64,000 nt of DNA, taken from Anagrus nilaparvatae. Taxonomy: Eukaryota > Arthropoda > Insecta > Hymenoptera > Mymaridae. The position numbers and the translations under genes are program-made. This document shows positions 23,738 to 34,255 of the stretch, piece by piece. The stretch spans positions 24,424,501 through 24,488,500 of the forward strand of contig JAKSXM010000272.1 in the NCBI GenBank assembly GCA_022575985.1, given 5' to 3'. Within the stretch, counting starts at the first letter, position 1; the number at the start of each line of letters is the position of its first letter. The notes below the pieces were generated by a model, which was not told the DNA's origin, did no database searches, and saw only the letters and a list, made by a program, of their open reading frames with translations.

Positions 23738-24524
23738 TGGAAATGATTTTAGATTCTTTAAGAATTAGAATTCAGTCTAATCAGTGTATAAGGAAAGAAA
23801 AATATTTCAAAAAATAGCTTTAAATCCCTATAATTTTCAATTATCTAAAAATGACTGCACTTGCAAGTGAAAAAAAAACTAGCTATACTGAATCGACAAA
23901 AACGCAAAGCTTATAGTAAAAAACTAGCCTCCGGTGCAAAAAAAAGCCTGGAATTAATCTATAACTATACTGCATAATGTAATTTAATGCTAAAAATTTT
24001 ATCCTCGAGTCTAATATTTTTTCAAATAATTTAAACATTTTTGTACTTTAATAAAATTTTAAAATTGTAATTACTGAATTTAATTTAAATTTTGGTTACC
24101 ATATATTTTGAAAGCTTAAATTAATTTTTTTCTTGCGATACAATTACTTAGTCCAAACTTTGTATCTAATAAGGACGTAGTCTCAATTAGAAAGATTTAT
24201 TAGCTTCACTTAAATTTTAATGTAACCACCATAAAAAAATAAAAATAAATATATAACTCTTGTCTTTTTAGACCAAATTTCTTTTTTTATTAATTCTATA
24301 TTTTATCCTTCATTTTCAATTTAGCTACTTCTTTGGAGGCCAAGTAATGTAAGTATCCTACCACAATAAATTGGCAGATATTTCTTAAGTTTACTAGTTT
24401 ATATGAGTTGTATATGCTAAAGTTTTCAAATCAGATCGAAAACATGAATAAAAAAAAAATTTTTCCTTTTTTTAGCCATCTAGACCTCATCTTTTGATTT
24501 TTACAGCAGATTAAATATTTTTTA

Positions 24525-24736
24525 AATATAAAGAGGAAATATTTTTTGACCAAGAGGGCTAAATAAAAAACGTTAATTTATTTGCTACGTTTCATGAATT
24601 TTTCGTTCACCTTATCAAACATTTAATCATAAATAAATTATATAAATACTTGATAAGGTGAATGGAAAGTTCATGAAACGTAGCAAATAATTTAATGTTT
24701 GTTATTTAGCCCTCTTGTTTCCTCTTTATATTTAAT
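24525..24736. mobile_element. 210-bp foldback / long hairpin
   Basis: The left arm begins AAATATAAAGAGGAAA and continues through AAGAGGGCTAAATAA, TTTGCTACGTTTCATGAA and CACCTTATCAA. The right arm is the inverse, ending TTTCCTCTTTATATTT. Arms are about 90 bp with a short spacer. It looks like a MITE in the 3' flank of the OR duplicate; transcripts would form a long duplex. Confidence 0.75.
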
Positions 24737-25407
24737 TTTTAATTATGGACGAAATATTCATCAGAATTAAATATTTTTTGTTTAAAAAATTTTTTTTGTA
24801 ATTAAACTTACTTTTTTTCTTATTTTTTTCAAGCAACACCTATCTAAATATAAATTTTTTACCTCCCTTCAAGTCACGAGACTAAATTAAAATTTGATCC
24901 TAAATCCCATGGTATGTAAATTTTGGTATCTTTTAAAGGATTTATGTAAAAATGGCGAAAATTTAAAAGCATAATTTAAAATATTTTAAATAAAAAATAA
25001 ATTTTTTTTAATTTGTTTAAAAAAGTATTAAATTATGACTTTTAACTTCAAATTTTTGCCATTTTTATATAAACCCTTTAAAAGACAGCAAAATTTATAT
25101 ACCCATGTAATCGAATTTCGGGTCATATTTTCATTTGTGACTTGTACTTACAGCAGCTCAAAAAAAAAATTGTTGACCTAGAACAATACCCAGAATTGAA
25201 TTCGCCGGGAAATTTCCAATGAGTTACCAAAAAGAAAAAAATTTTTACAGAAACATTAAGATACGCCCATGCTTACAAAAATAAGAAAAAAAGGGAAAGT
25301 AAATTAATTCAAGACTCTAACGATGATTATCGAATCAAGAAAGTGATTGAGATAACAAAATAAATTTGAGATAAAAAAAAAATTTTCTGAAGGGTGTGAT
25401 TCGTCAG

Positions 25408-25452
25408 TCTCCCTGTTGATCTAATGGTTAGGATACCAGTCTTGTAAACTAG
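25408..25452 (+). other. tRNA-like 5' fragment (probable SINE scrap)
   Basis: CTCCCTGTTGATCTAATGG plus TTAGGATACCAGTCTTGTAA resembles the D arm and anticodon arm of a tRNA (loop CTTGTAA, TGT anticodon). The T arm and acceptor partner are missing, so it is a relic rather than a working tRNA. Confidence 0.4.
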
Positions 25453-25699
25453 AAAACTTCAATAGTTTTTTTCAGTAGTTTTAAGTGCTGAGTTAGAAAA
25501 TAAAAAATTGATTTTATTGGTTCAATAATCATCTTTAGAATCTTGAATTAATTATTCCATAAAATATTTGAACGCTAAATTCTAAAATATATAAATAAAA
25601 AAGTAAGTTTAAAAACTAAAATACCTTAAAAAACGATAAACAATTAATATCAGTTCTAATATCATTGATACCTATTTTTTTAAATGAAAGAAATTTTCC

Positions 25700-25780
25700 A
25701 TGCAGAATTTGGATGCCATTTAAACTTGATAACTCCATTTTTTGGATTATTTTTATTACCAAAGAATTAGTTTTCTTGAC
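25700..25780 (+). pseudogene. odorant receptor exon-2 scrap
   Basis: The stretch encodes WMPFKLDNSIFWIIFITKE, matching WLPFELDNSTFWIIYMTAG of exon 2 in the intact receptor. Frame and flanks are lost on both sides. It suggests a further decayed OR copy. Confidence 0.6.
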
Positions 25781-25799
25781 TGATTGCTAGCTGGTTCAA

Positions 25800-27363
25800 T
25801 ATTCATGTAGTAATTGTTGCAACAGCGCCAAGTTATAAATATGGTATGGAATAAAAATTAAAATTAAAATAAATAATTAATAAATAATTTTAATTATTAT
25901 AATTAATTAAAATCAAATTATTTTTGAAAATAATGTAAATACCTCACTGTGAAAATTCATGTCCAAGTAAATTATTATCCTGATAGTAAGAATTTCAGAT
26001 AAGAATATTTACGGTAATTTTATCGTTATCTATGTTTGCAAAGTCCATAAATTTTCACGAATTTTAGAGAAAAAGCTAAGATATCCATTTTATGTGTTTT
26101 ATCATTCAATGACGATCCAACCAACACATTTTAATGTCTAAGATATAAATCAACTTTAAAAATTGTTGTGCTTGATTTTTTAAATTAAACTAATTCAAGA
26201 GCAGATTTTTTTTTATATTCAGACTGGAGGTTATTTTCAAAATTTTCTTGGATGATTGATTATTCAATGAAATTAATTAAGTTGTCTCTTAAAGAGCATG
26301 CTTAGAAATAATCAAATAAGTTAAAATTTTTGGCAATTTTAAATTTTAATATATTTTTCATAACTTTAAGATTAATGCACGTCTTTGCAGAAGTAATGAA
26401 GAACGAGTTTTGATGGCTATTCTTTGGATTATGCCCCAGAGTATAATAATTATTATAAAGTATTTAAATAAAATTATTCAACTTGGTATTAGATATAGAA
26501 ATTCGTATTAATAGTTCAATGTAATTTTTTTTTAATATGAAATTATTGATTATTCTATCAATACAAATTATTTTAAAACAATTACTTAAAGTATGAGACT
26601 TATGGTAACGTAATTACTTTTCAATATAAAATAGAATAGTCGCTCGCTTATAGCGCGCGCAGAATAATGGCTTTTTAAAATTATTTCCTTATCAAATTAA
26701 TATTTCAAATAAAATTTTATATTACCAGAATATATTTTAAAATATTATATTCTACAGATGTATACCTGTACTGATAAAATACTAACATTTTTTCGTATTC
26801 TATTCTCAAAAAACGGTTTTCATTATTCGTTTTTTTTACTACATTTGGAAATAGATTTTAAAGATTTATTTTTACCCTGCTATTACAATTTTTATTCAAG
26901 AAACCTTTTTTAATATTTTATCTCGAAAATCGAATCTAATTTTAAGCTAATTTGAGGATGTTCGAAATTCGCCGGTTTAAATCCAATAACTTAATTCACC
27001 TTAAACAGTCATTTTAATTTATCAGAATATTGCTCTCGGAAATCCAGTATTACACTGAAAGGCTGCCGTTACCTAAAAAATTCTACTTTTAACCAACATA
27101 GGTAATAAATTTCATTCTGAATTTTTTTTCTTTTTTATATTTGGTTTAATGATTAAACCAAAATTAAACTTTAATCAAACAGGTTTTGAAAGTTATTCCA
27201 TAAATTTTATTATTTTATTAAGCACCTAATCAAAATTGGACCCTAAGGCTTGTCGAATTTTTAAGTCTCGAGACTCTTTAGAGCTCTAAATCCAGATTCT
27301 TTTGAGTCAAGGATGGGCATATAGATGAAATAGGGATATCTGATAATTTTCCTAAAGGCGATA
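25800..27363. other. AT-rich non-coding stretch left of the Polinton
   Basis: No gene, RNA or clear repeat is seen. Short frames are absent or meaningless. Confidence 0.5.
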
Positions 27364-27369
27364 ATTTGA

Positions 27370-27584
27370 AGTAGTTATACAAAGCGGATCCTGGGAAAGG
27401 GGTGGGGGTAATGGTGGTGGGGGTAATGGTGGTGGGGGAAAATGTCCCACCCTGAGGGGGAAAATACCCTGGCCTTGGGGCCGACCGTGCAATTGCACGA
27501 GGGGTTTTTACGTGGCCGTGCAATTGCACGAGGGGTTTTTACGTGGCCGTGCAATTGCACGAGCCGTGGGGGTGTGTGCGTGTG
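27370..27584 (+). repeat. Polinton left terminal inverted repeat
   Basis: These 215 bp equal the reverse complement of 48806-49020 with no difference found by reading. Structure from the end: AGTAGTTATACAAAGCGGAT, a G-rich part with GGTGGTGGGGGTAAT repeats, then two and a half 31-bp units with the palindrome GTGCAATTGCAC spaced by GAGGGGTTTTTACGTGGCC. A GT-rich microsatellite follows (to about 27670) and differs between the ends. Such ends should serve replication priming and integrase recognition. Confidence 0.95.
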
Positions 27585-27689
27585 GGCGTGGGGGTGTGTG
27601 CGTGTGAGTTTGTGCGTGTGAGTTTGTGCGTGTGAATGTGTGGGTTGTAAATGTGTGTGTGTGTGCATGCATGTGTGTAAAATCTATAA

Positions 27690-28440
27690 TTACATGACGA
27701 TTTTTTATTTTTAAAATTCTGGTTGTCCCCATACTCAAATTTGACTTATGTAATTTATGGGAGACCCCATATATTTACGATTTATGTTGTTTTGTGTACA
27801 ATTTTATTTTATAGGATGGGAGAAAGGATTATGATAAAAAAAAACAATTTTTTAGTTATTATTTTTATTATGACATATTTAAAAGTCAGTTTTATCAAAA
27901 AAAATTAAATAAACAAAATTATAAAAATAATATAGAAAATATTTTAAGCACATATACATATACAATATATATAAATATATGCATGCTAACTTAAAAAAAT
28001 CAAAATATAGAGACATATGTATATGTATGTATATATATATATATATATATTTATGTCTGTGCTTCATTTTCTATAATCTAGAAATAAAAAAAAGAAAAGA
28101 ATATAATAATTATTAAATTATTAAAGAAAATGTTTTTACTTAAATACTTATTAAATTATTAAATACTTTAAGCACCGCACACATTAACCTAAAAAAGCAT
28201 TATTAAGGCACATATTATATATATATATATCATAATTTTTTTCTATAATACTCACAGCACTATACATGGTAACTTAAACAAAAACTAAAAATATAACCAA
28301 ATTTAAATTATAATTATATACTTATAAAAAGTGCTTAATTTAAAAATTTTTTTTTTAATACTTGATGGTATAGTGCTTAAATTTATAAAAAAACTTAATA
28401 TATTAAAAAACTATATTAAAAAACTATATTTAGCAAACAT
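27690..28440. other. Polinton left non-coding stretch
   Basis: AT-rich with TATATA microsatellites (28020-28050, 28205-28230). No gene is seen; small open frames are low-complexity. Confidence 0.5.
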
Positions 28441-28452
28441 GTTTTCAAGATT

Positions 28453-29883
28453 TTATTTTTTATATTTGTTAATAAATTTTTTTGCTTCTTTGAAATTATT
28501 AAATTCTAATTTTATTTCGATCTTACAATTTTGATCTCCATCATCATCATCAACAACATTTTCAATACGTGAAGAATGCGATGCAGGTTGGTCAGATGAC
28601 TGTGCCAAGTTTGATAAATTTTCTGTGACGATACCTGATGCTTCTGAAGCTAATGTTGTTATTGGTTTAGAATCAAATATTGGATCAGGTTTCTCTTCCT
28701 TTATTTCAAATAAATCTTTATTTATAAGAGCAGCAGATTCATCACCAAATTTATCTTTATTAACAGGTGCAGTGATAGTAGCAGATACATCAACTGGAAG
28801 CGGAACAGAAGACACATCACTAAATTTATCTTTATTAACAGGTGCAGTGACAGCAGCAGATACATCAACTGGAAGCGGAGCAGAAGACACATCACCAAAT
28901 TTATCTTTATTAACAGGTGCAGTGATAGTAGCAGATACATCAACTGGAAGCGGAGCAGAAGACACATCACCAAATTTATCTTTATTAACAGGTGCAGTGA
29001 CAGCAGCAGATACATCAACTGGAAGCGGAGCAGAAGACACATCACTAAATTTAACTTTATTCACAGGTGCAGTGATAGTAGCAGACACATCACTATATTT
29101 AACTTTATTCACAGGTGCAGTGATAGTAGCAGACACATCACTAAATTTAACTTTATTCACAGGTACGTCAACTGGAAGTGTAGCAGAAGACATATCACCA
29201 AATATAACTTTATTGACAGGTGCAGTATTAGTAGCAGAAGAGCCATCGTCAAACATATCTTTGTTATCCAAATTTATTTTAGTTTCAGGTGTTACATAAT
29301 AATTTGCAGGTTTTGATCTCTTAGCAGGAACGTAAAATGTCTTAGATGGTGATGATAATGATTTTACTGGCAACCATATAAGAGGACTTGTTTTACGTTC
29401 TCTAGGTGTTGTTGAATTTATAGCGACAGATGGTGGTTCTATTGATTTTGGTTGTATGGTTATTTTTGAAGTAGCAGTTGTTGATCTTGCTGTTGTTGAA
29501 CTTATAGCGAAAGATGTTGGTTGTATAGTTATTGATGATGTAGCAGTTGATGATCTCGCTGCTGTTGAACAAGTAGCTACAGATGGTGGCAAATAAAACA
29601 AAGGTGGTTGTTGTGTTTTTTTAGAAAGAAAATATATTGGTGTTTGGTAATTTGCTGATGTTGTTAAAATTTGATGTTGTGAAAACTGAAGTTTTGGTTG
29701 AATAAATGGTGAAGATGACACATTTGGTGTATTCAAATTATTGTCTAAGCTTGATAATGCTACTCGACAAGATGATCTGGTTATAGTGCTTGATGTTGCT
29801 GCACCAGTTGTTGTTGTTGTTAACACTGCGTCGCATTTTTCTTTTCCACTACGTGTAGTTGCTTTTCTCTTTTTAGGAGGCAT
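28453..29883 (-). CDS. 476-aa repeat-rich basic-start protein, unknown
   Basis: Not recognised. The N-terminus MPPKKRKATTRSGK contains a classical monopartite nuclear-localisation-like cluster (PPKKRK). Residues 1-180 are rich in Ser, Thr, Ala and Pro. The middle, about residues 210-400, is built from 25-residue units of the type VNKDKFGDVSSAPLPVDVSA, several nearly identical at DNA level (75 bp). The C-terminal part is acidic, then basic (EAKKFINKYKK). It lies alone at the left end, transcribed toward the left terminus. The repeats also open long frames on the other strand; I take the minus frame because it is longest, non-truncated and starts with ATG. A role in the nucleus is inference only. 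Confidence 0.65.
   Translation of the reverse strand: MPPKKRKATTRSGKEKCDAVLTTTTTGAATSSTITRSSCRVALSSLDNNLNTPNVSSSPFIQPKLQFSQHQILTTSANYQTPIYFLSKKTQQPPLFYLPPSVATCSTAARSSTATSSITIQPTSFAISSTTARSTTATSKITIQPKSIEPPSVAINSTTPRERKTSPLIWLPVKSLSSPSKTFYVPAKRSKPANYYVTPETKINLDNKDMFDDGSSATNTAPVNKVIFGDMSSATLPVDVPVNKVKFSDVSATITAPVNKVKYSDVSATITAPVNKVKFSDVSSAPLPVDVSAAVTAPVNKDKFGDVSSAPLPVDVSATITAPVNKDKFGDVSSAPLPVDVSAAVTAPVNKDKFSDVSSVPLPVDVSATITAPVNKDKFGDESAALINKDLFEIKEEKPDPIFDSKPITTLASEASGIVTENLSNLAQSSDQPASHSSRIENVVDDDDGDQNCKIEIKLEFNNFKEAKKFINKYKK
28743..29170. repeat. 75-bp tandem repeats inside the 476-aa gene
   Basis: About four well-conserved 75-bp units, then shorter diverged units, each with TTTATCTTTATTAACAGG and GCAGATACATCAACTGGAAG. 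Length is a multiple of three, so expansions keep frame and the protein can vary in length between copies. Confidence 0.85.
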
Positions 29884-30490
29884 GCTACATCTATAAATAT
29901 ATAATAAAATTTAAAAAGTAATAACAGATTATCAAATTATTATCATAAAACTTATTTAGATATAATAAAATCAAAAAAAATAAAATAATACCTTAAATAA
30001 AAAAAACTTAACCTTAAATTTTGTTAAAAAATCTTTTTACTTACATGTTTCTCTAATTTTGCAAAAAATAATATATAAGTTAATAAAAATTAATATTTTA
30101 AAAACCAAGTTTAATTTAAAAAAATTAAAAAAGTTAAAAAAATTATTTAAATAAATGAATTTATTTTAAGTTTATATGAGGAGAAAGAAACCGATCTTGA
30201 CTGTTTGAAGTCTTACAAGTAAACTGCGCATTAACTTTTTGTTAGCGACCGGCAACACACTCACACGCGCGCCAAAAATCTACACGTGCCGGCAATACAC
30301 GGTGTTGTAGAAGAATAACAACAACAAGGTCCTTATTTCACCGAATTAATTGTTTTTTAAAATAAAAAAAATTCTATAATAATAATAATTTTTTAATGCG
30401 TATATTTCAAGGAAATAATAATAATGATAATTTTTTAATGCGCATATTTCAAGGAAATAATAATAATGATTATTTTTACGGATAATTATT

Positions 30491-31075
30491 TTTCTACATT
30501 ACCTGGGGGTTTATGAGGTTGAGAAAAACGTTTTTATGAATGAAAATTTTCATTTTCTTACCCAAGCATATTTTCCAATTTTCCAAGATGGCGGACCAGA
30601 AAAAATTTAAAAAAGAACTTTCTACGTTACCTGGGGGATTTAGAGGTTGAGAAAAACGTTTTTATGAATGAAAATTTTCATTTTCTTACCCATGTATATT
30701 TTCCAATTTTCCATGATGGCGGACCAGAAAAAATGAACTTTCTACATTACCTGGGGGTTTTCGAGGTTGAAAAAACCGTTTTTATGAATGAAAATTTTCA
30801 TTTTCTTACCCATGTATATTTTCCAATTTTCTAAGATGGCGGACTAGAAAAAATGAACTTTCTACATTACCTGGGGGTTTTCGAGGTTGAAAAAACCGTT
30901 TTTATAAATAAAAATTTTAATTTTTTCACTCCAACATGTTTTCCGATTTCCCAAGATGGTGGATAAATAAACATGATCAAAAGAACTTTTTACATTACCT
31001 GGGGGTTTTCGAGGTTGAAAAAACCGTTTTTATGAATGAGAATTTTCATTTTTTTCACCCCAACATGTTTTTCGA
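30491..31075. repeat. five tandem units of about 120-130 bp with AAGATGGCGGA
   Basis: Units begin near 30491, 30619, 30739, 30859 and 30988 with TACATTACCTGGGGGTTT, then a CGTTTTTATGAATGAAAATT block and, in the first three, a CCAAGATGGCGGAC-like block. AAGATGGCGG is identical to the core bound by YY1-family zinc-finger proteins (Pho in flies). Whether it is bound here is unknown. No gene overlaps it. Confidence 0.85.
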
Positions 31076-31375
31076 TAATATACCTTATGGTAAATCATAT
31101 GATAAATCATAATGATTTACCGTATGGTCCAATCATATGATAAATCCGATGAAAAATCATTGTTTCTTTTTCTTAGAGTTATCATGTTAGATTTTTTTTA
31201 AATCACATATGCCGGTTGATTTAAAGTAATAAAAAATAATTGTGGTAATTTTTATCACGAAAAACGTAATTAATACATATATTTGTGATTTAATTATTAT
31301 CATTATTTTATATTTACCGGCTTATTTCATACCCTTATTTTTTAAATATAGTAGGACGCAATTATGTACTATTAT

Positions 31376-31628
31376 TATTATAATTTCTAAGAAAATGATA
31401 AAAGAAATAATACCGCTATATCGTACACCACCGTTAGGTTGAGGTATGGGATAGGGGGTAACTTATACATTATAATTGTTAAAATAAAGCCAGTATTATT
31501 ATTATTATTATTACAATTTCTAAGAAAAAGATAAAAAAAATAATACCGCTATATCGTACACCACCGTTAGGTTGAGGTATGGGATAGGGGGTAACTTATA
31601 CATTATAATTGTTATAATAAAGCCAGTA

Positions 31629-31671
<43 letters not shown>
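31376..31671 (+). repeat. Polinton subterminal repeat, two direct copies plus TTA microsatellite
   Basis: Two units of about 135 bp (31376-31497 and 31512-31631) share AATACCGCTATATCGTACAC and GGTATGGGATAGGGGGTAAC. A third copy lies inverted at 48652-48745. A (TTA)n run follows at 31632-31671. Confidence 0.85.
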
Positions 31672-32099
31672 GCAAAGATAAAAATACAATGAAAATGCGT
31701 ATTATTTACTTTTTAGAAATTATAAAATTCTTAGAATTAAAACTTTTGGAATTAAAAAAAAAATAAATAATAAAATAAAATTGTGCGTATCAAAGCCGAT
31801 ATTTTAACACATAAAAAATATTATTAAACGTAATTAATACACATTTTCATTGTATTTTTATCTATGCATAATAATAATAATAATTTTTATGCATAATTTT
31901 ATTATTAACCTGTGATAAAGATATAATAAAAATACAATTAAATTAAAATAATAATTATGATAATTTTTACCACACAAAAACATAATTAATACGAATTAAT
32001 ACGAATTAATGCTACGACGCAATAATTTTATGACGCAATAAAGTTTTTATTAAACGAGCCGGCCTTTTCCGAGAATTGTGTTTTCAATAATAGTTTGTT

Positions 32100-32220
32100 T
32101 ACTTTTTTAAATTTCTAGTGAATTCTTTTCTTGGAAAAGGGGAAAAAATTAAATAAGATTTTGTTTATTTTTTAATTTCTAGTAGGTTCTTTTCTTGGAA
32201 AAAGGGGGTGAAATTAAGTA
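32100..32220. repeat. two-copy direct repeat of about 63 bp
   Basis: AATTTCTAGTGAATTCTTTT with TTGGAAAAGGGG is followed by a second version with AATTTCTAGTAGGTTCTTTT, just upstream of the promoter at 32246. Confidence 0.65.
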
Positions 32221-32245
32221 AGTTAGAGTGGGGAAAAGTTTCGTG

Positions 32246-32308
32246 ATTGGTGCGCTGTGATTCTCTCGAGGGGATAAAATAAGGAGCGCGAGCCGGAGAG
32301 AATCATTC
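32246..32308 (+). promoter_or_regulatory. early-type promoter of the small left gene
   Basis: ATTGG (32246-32250), GCGCTG just after, a TATA-like ATAAAAT (32274-32280), GAGCGCGAG and TCATTC (32303-32308) as a possible initiator. The same order and spacing occur before the polymerase gene at 47782-47721. A transcript from here would carry the GTAAGT donor at 32465. Confidence 0.6.
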
Positions 32309-32901
32309 GTAGCTTTTTCTTCATCCTTGGCTCATCTAAAGAAAAAAAAATAACTATTAATTCTGCTGCTCGTGCCTTCGTTATTTTTTGTGGAAGCTGT
32401 TGTTGGTGCTCTAGTGGAAGCGGTTTATCATTGACATATAGGATCATCAAACTAACTTAAAACAAGTAAGTAAAAATTTTTTTATCATAAAATAAAATTA
32501 AATGAAAAAAAAGACCTAGTGATGATTAATTATTATTTTTTTTAAAGTGATATAATTTTTCAAACGTGATAAAATTTTTTATATTTAAATTAAATGTGTG
32601 TAATTTATAAAAAACTAAATTAAATTAAATTAAATTAAATTATTTTCAGTCAGCTTGTAATTTTTTTTTTTTTTTTTTTTTAATGAGATATAATTTTTTT
32701 AATTTAAATTAAAACATGTATTTAAATTCATGTAATTTCTAGATAATTCTTTAAATTTTTAGGTGAATAGTTTAATTTAATTAAATTCTTTTAGATAAAA
32801 TTTTTTTAGATTCTGAGTAGATTTGTAAAATTCTTGGTGTAATGGTATAATTTTAGTTAGTTAGTAAAATTTTTATTTTAATAACATCATTTTAGTTAAA
32901 T

Positions 32902-33315
32902 TTGAGTCTAGTCATAGAATTATTAGTTAAATGGTTTAATTTTAATTCAAATCAAATTAAAATCAAATTATTTGGAATTAAAATTTTTTTTTGTTTTTTT
33001 TTTGTTTTTTATGTTACAGTGGTACAAACGCTTTTTGAGTTAGCTTTGAAAAGGGCTTTTTATTCTTACGGCAATAAGATAAGTGATTTTGATTGTAAAG
33101 AAAAAAAGATTCTTGCTGTTAGAAATATGTTAAAATGTGATCATAAAAAAAGACGAATCCATTACACCGATGAATATTGTTTTAATCAACTTCACGTTAA
33201 AACAGTCGAGTCGGGTTACGAATTATATCGTTTGTTAAAAGATAATATTGTAATTTTTGATGTCGGTATTGAAGACCCGTATATTACGATGAGTCAAAAA
33301 CCTGAATGGTCTTAG
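32902..33315 (+). CDS. small hypothetical protein, start uncertain
   Basis: Not recognised. The credible part lies after a splice acceptor (TTATGTTACAG, ends 33019) and runs to TAG at 33313-33315, with well-formed codons (LFELALKRAFYSYG, HYTDEYCFNQLHV, NIVIFDVGIEDPYIT). The upstream part from the ATG at 32902 is low-complexity and probably intron. If the transcript from 32.3 kb is spliced at GTAAGT (32465), the first ATG is at 33127, giving about 62 residues. The stop sits exactly at a possible donor (TTAG^GTACAA), so this exon may instead be skipped in favour of the acceptor at 33383. Function unknown. Confidence 0.45.
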   Translation: MSLVIELLVKWFNFNSNQIKIKLFGIKIFFCFFFVFYVTVVQTLFELALKRAFYSYGNKISDFDCKEKKILAVRNMLKCDHKKRRIHYTDEYCFNQLHVKTVESGYELYRLLKDNIVIFDVGIEDPYITMSQKPEWS

Positions 33316-33383
33316 GTACAATAATAATAATAATAATAATAATAATATTGTAAAAATTTATGTTTTAATTTTTTCTTTTTCAG

Positions 33384-33683
33384 ATGGATCGTCTAAATGC
33401 CGTAGGAAGATTGGAACAAGAGCGAGCCCGTCCCTTAGATCAGTTGGTTGTTAATCAACTGTACAAGGTTACAAAGATGCTCTTTGTTTCTACAAAATAT
33501 GGACCTCGAGTATTGATATTTTTAGAAAATTTTGGCTGCTCCTTTTTACCATGTCGAATTCACCAATTTCTCCATGAAAATCCTGAGGTCAAGCAACAGT
33601 TATTGGATCAGATCGCAAATGGCCGTCTAGGAATGCGATATCTTGGTGGTCAGTATAATGGCGTCGAATTCGCAGAAATATAA
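33384..33683 (+). CDS. 99-aa OB-fold-like small protein
   Basis: ATG follows immediately after a strong acceptor (TTTTTCTTTTTCAG), so the mRNA is probably spliced from the donor at 32465. The core KVTKMLFVSTKYGPRVLIFL, then SFLPCRIHQFL and LGMRYLGGQYNGVEF, has the look of short single-stranded-DNA-binding OB-fold proteins seen in arthropod transposons; this is pattern recognition, not a search result. A DNA-binding helper of replication would fit its sharing a promoter type with the polymerase. There is no signal peptide. Confidence 0.6.
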   Translation: MDRLNAVGRLEQERARPLDQLVVNQLYKVTKMLFVSTKYGPRVLIFLENFGCSFLPCRIHQFLHENPEVKQQLLDQIANGRLGMRYLGGQYNGVEFAEI

Positions 33684-34255
33684 GTTTATAAATAAATGTA
33701 TTTAGCAAGTAATATAAGTTTATAAATAAATGTATTTAGCAAGTAATCTTTAAAAAATAAATTTTATAAATATCTTTTCTTTATTATATTTCAATAAAAC
33801 AATATTAAAACAAAATCTGCTTTTCTTTATTTAACTAACCTAAAATCCTCAAAAAATAACCTCAAAATTTACATAACCTAAGATCCTTACATCTCCTAAA
33901 ATAACCTCAAAATTTATCTAACATAACCTATGATCCTTACATCTCCAAAAATAACCTCAAAATTTATTACAACATAACCTAAAATTTTTATTTTTTCTTT
34001 ATTTACTTTACATAACCTAAAATCCTTAAAACTCCAAACATAACCTCAATATTTTTCCAACATAACCTCAAAAAAATTTTTTTACTTTATTTACCTTACA
34101 TAACTTACAATTTTATTAAACATAACCTTAAAATTTAAGAAAATAAATAAATAAACAGTAGTCATTAATTTGATTAAAATAAGTATTTATTAAAAATCTT
34201 AAAATAAAAAATACAATCAAATTACAATGCATTTCAATTCAATTCAATTAATTTT
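33684..34255. repeat. intergenic AACATAACCTYAAAAT repeats
   Basis: A 32-bp unit (AAGTTTATAAATAAATGTAT with TTAGCAAGTAAT) is duplicated at about 33683-33746. From about 33830 to 34130 a degenerate unit with ATAACCTCAAAATTTA and TCCTTACATCTCC recurs. It separates the left plus-strand gene from the minus-strand capsid block and holds both 3' ends. Confidence 0.65.

Noticed and set aside
28625..29299. 224-codon plus-strand frame opposite the 476-aa gene
   Set aside because: It is the antisense of in-frame repeats and has no independent start context; the minus frame is longer and has a plausible N-terminus.
32223..32450. 75-codon minus-strand frame
   Set aside because: It overlaps the promoter and leader of the left Polinton gene on the other strand and shows no family features.
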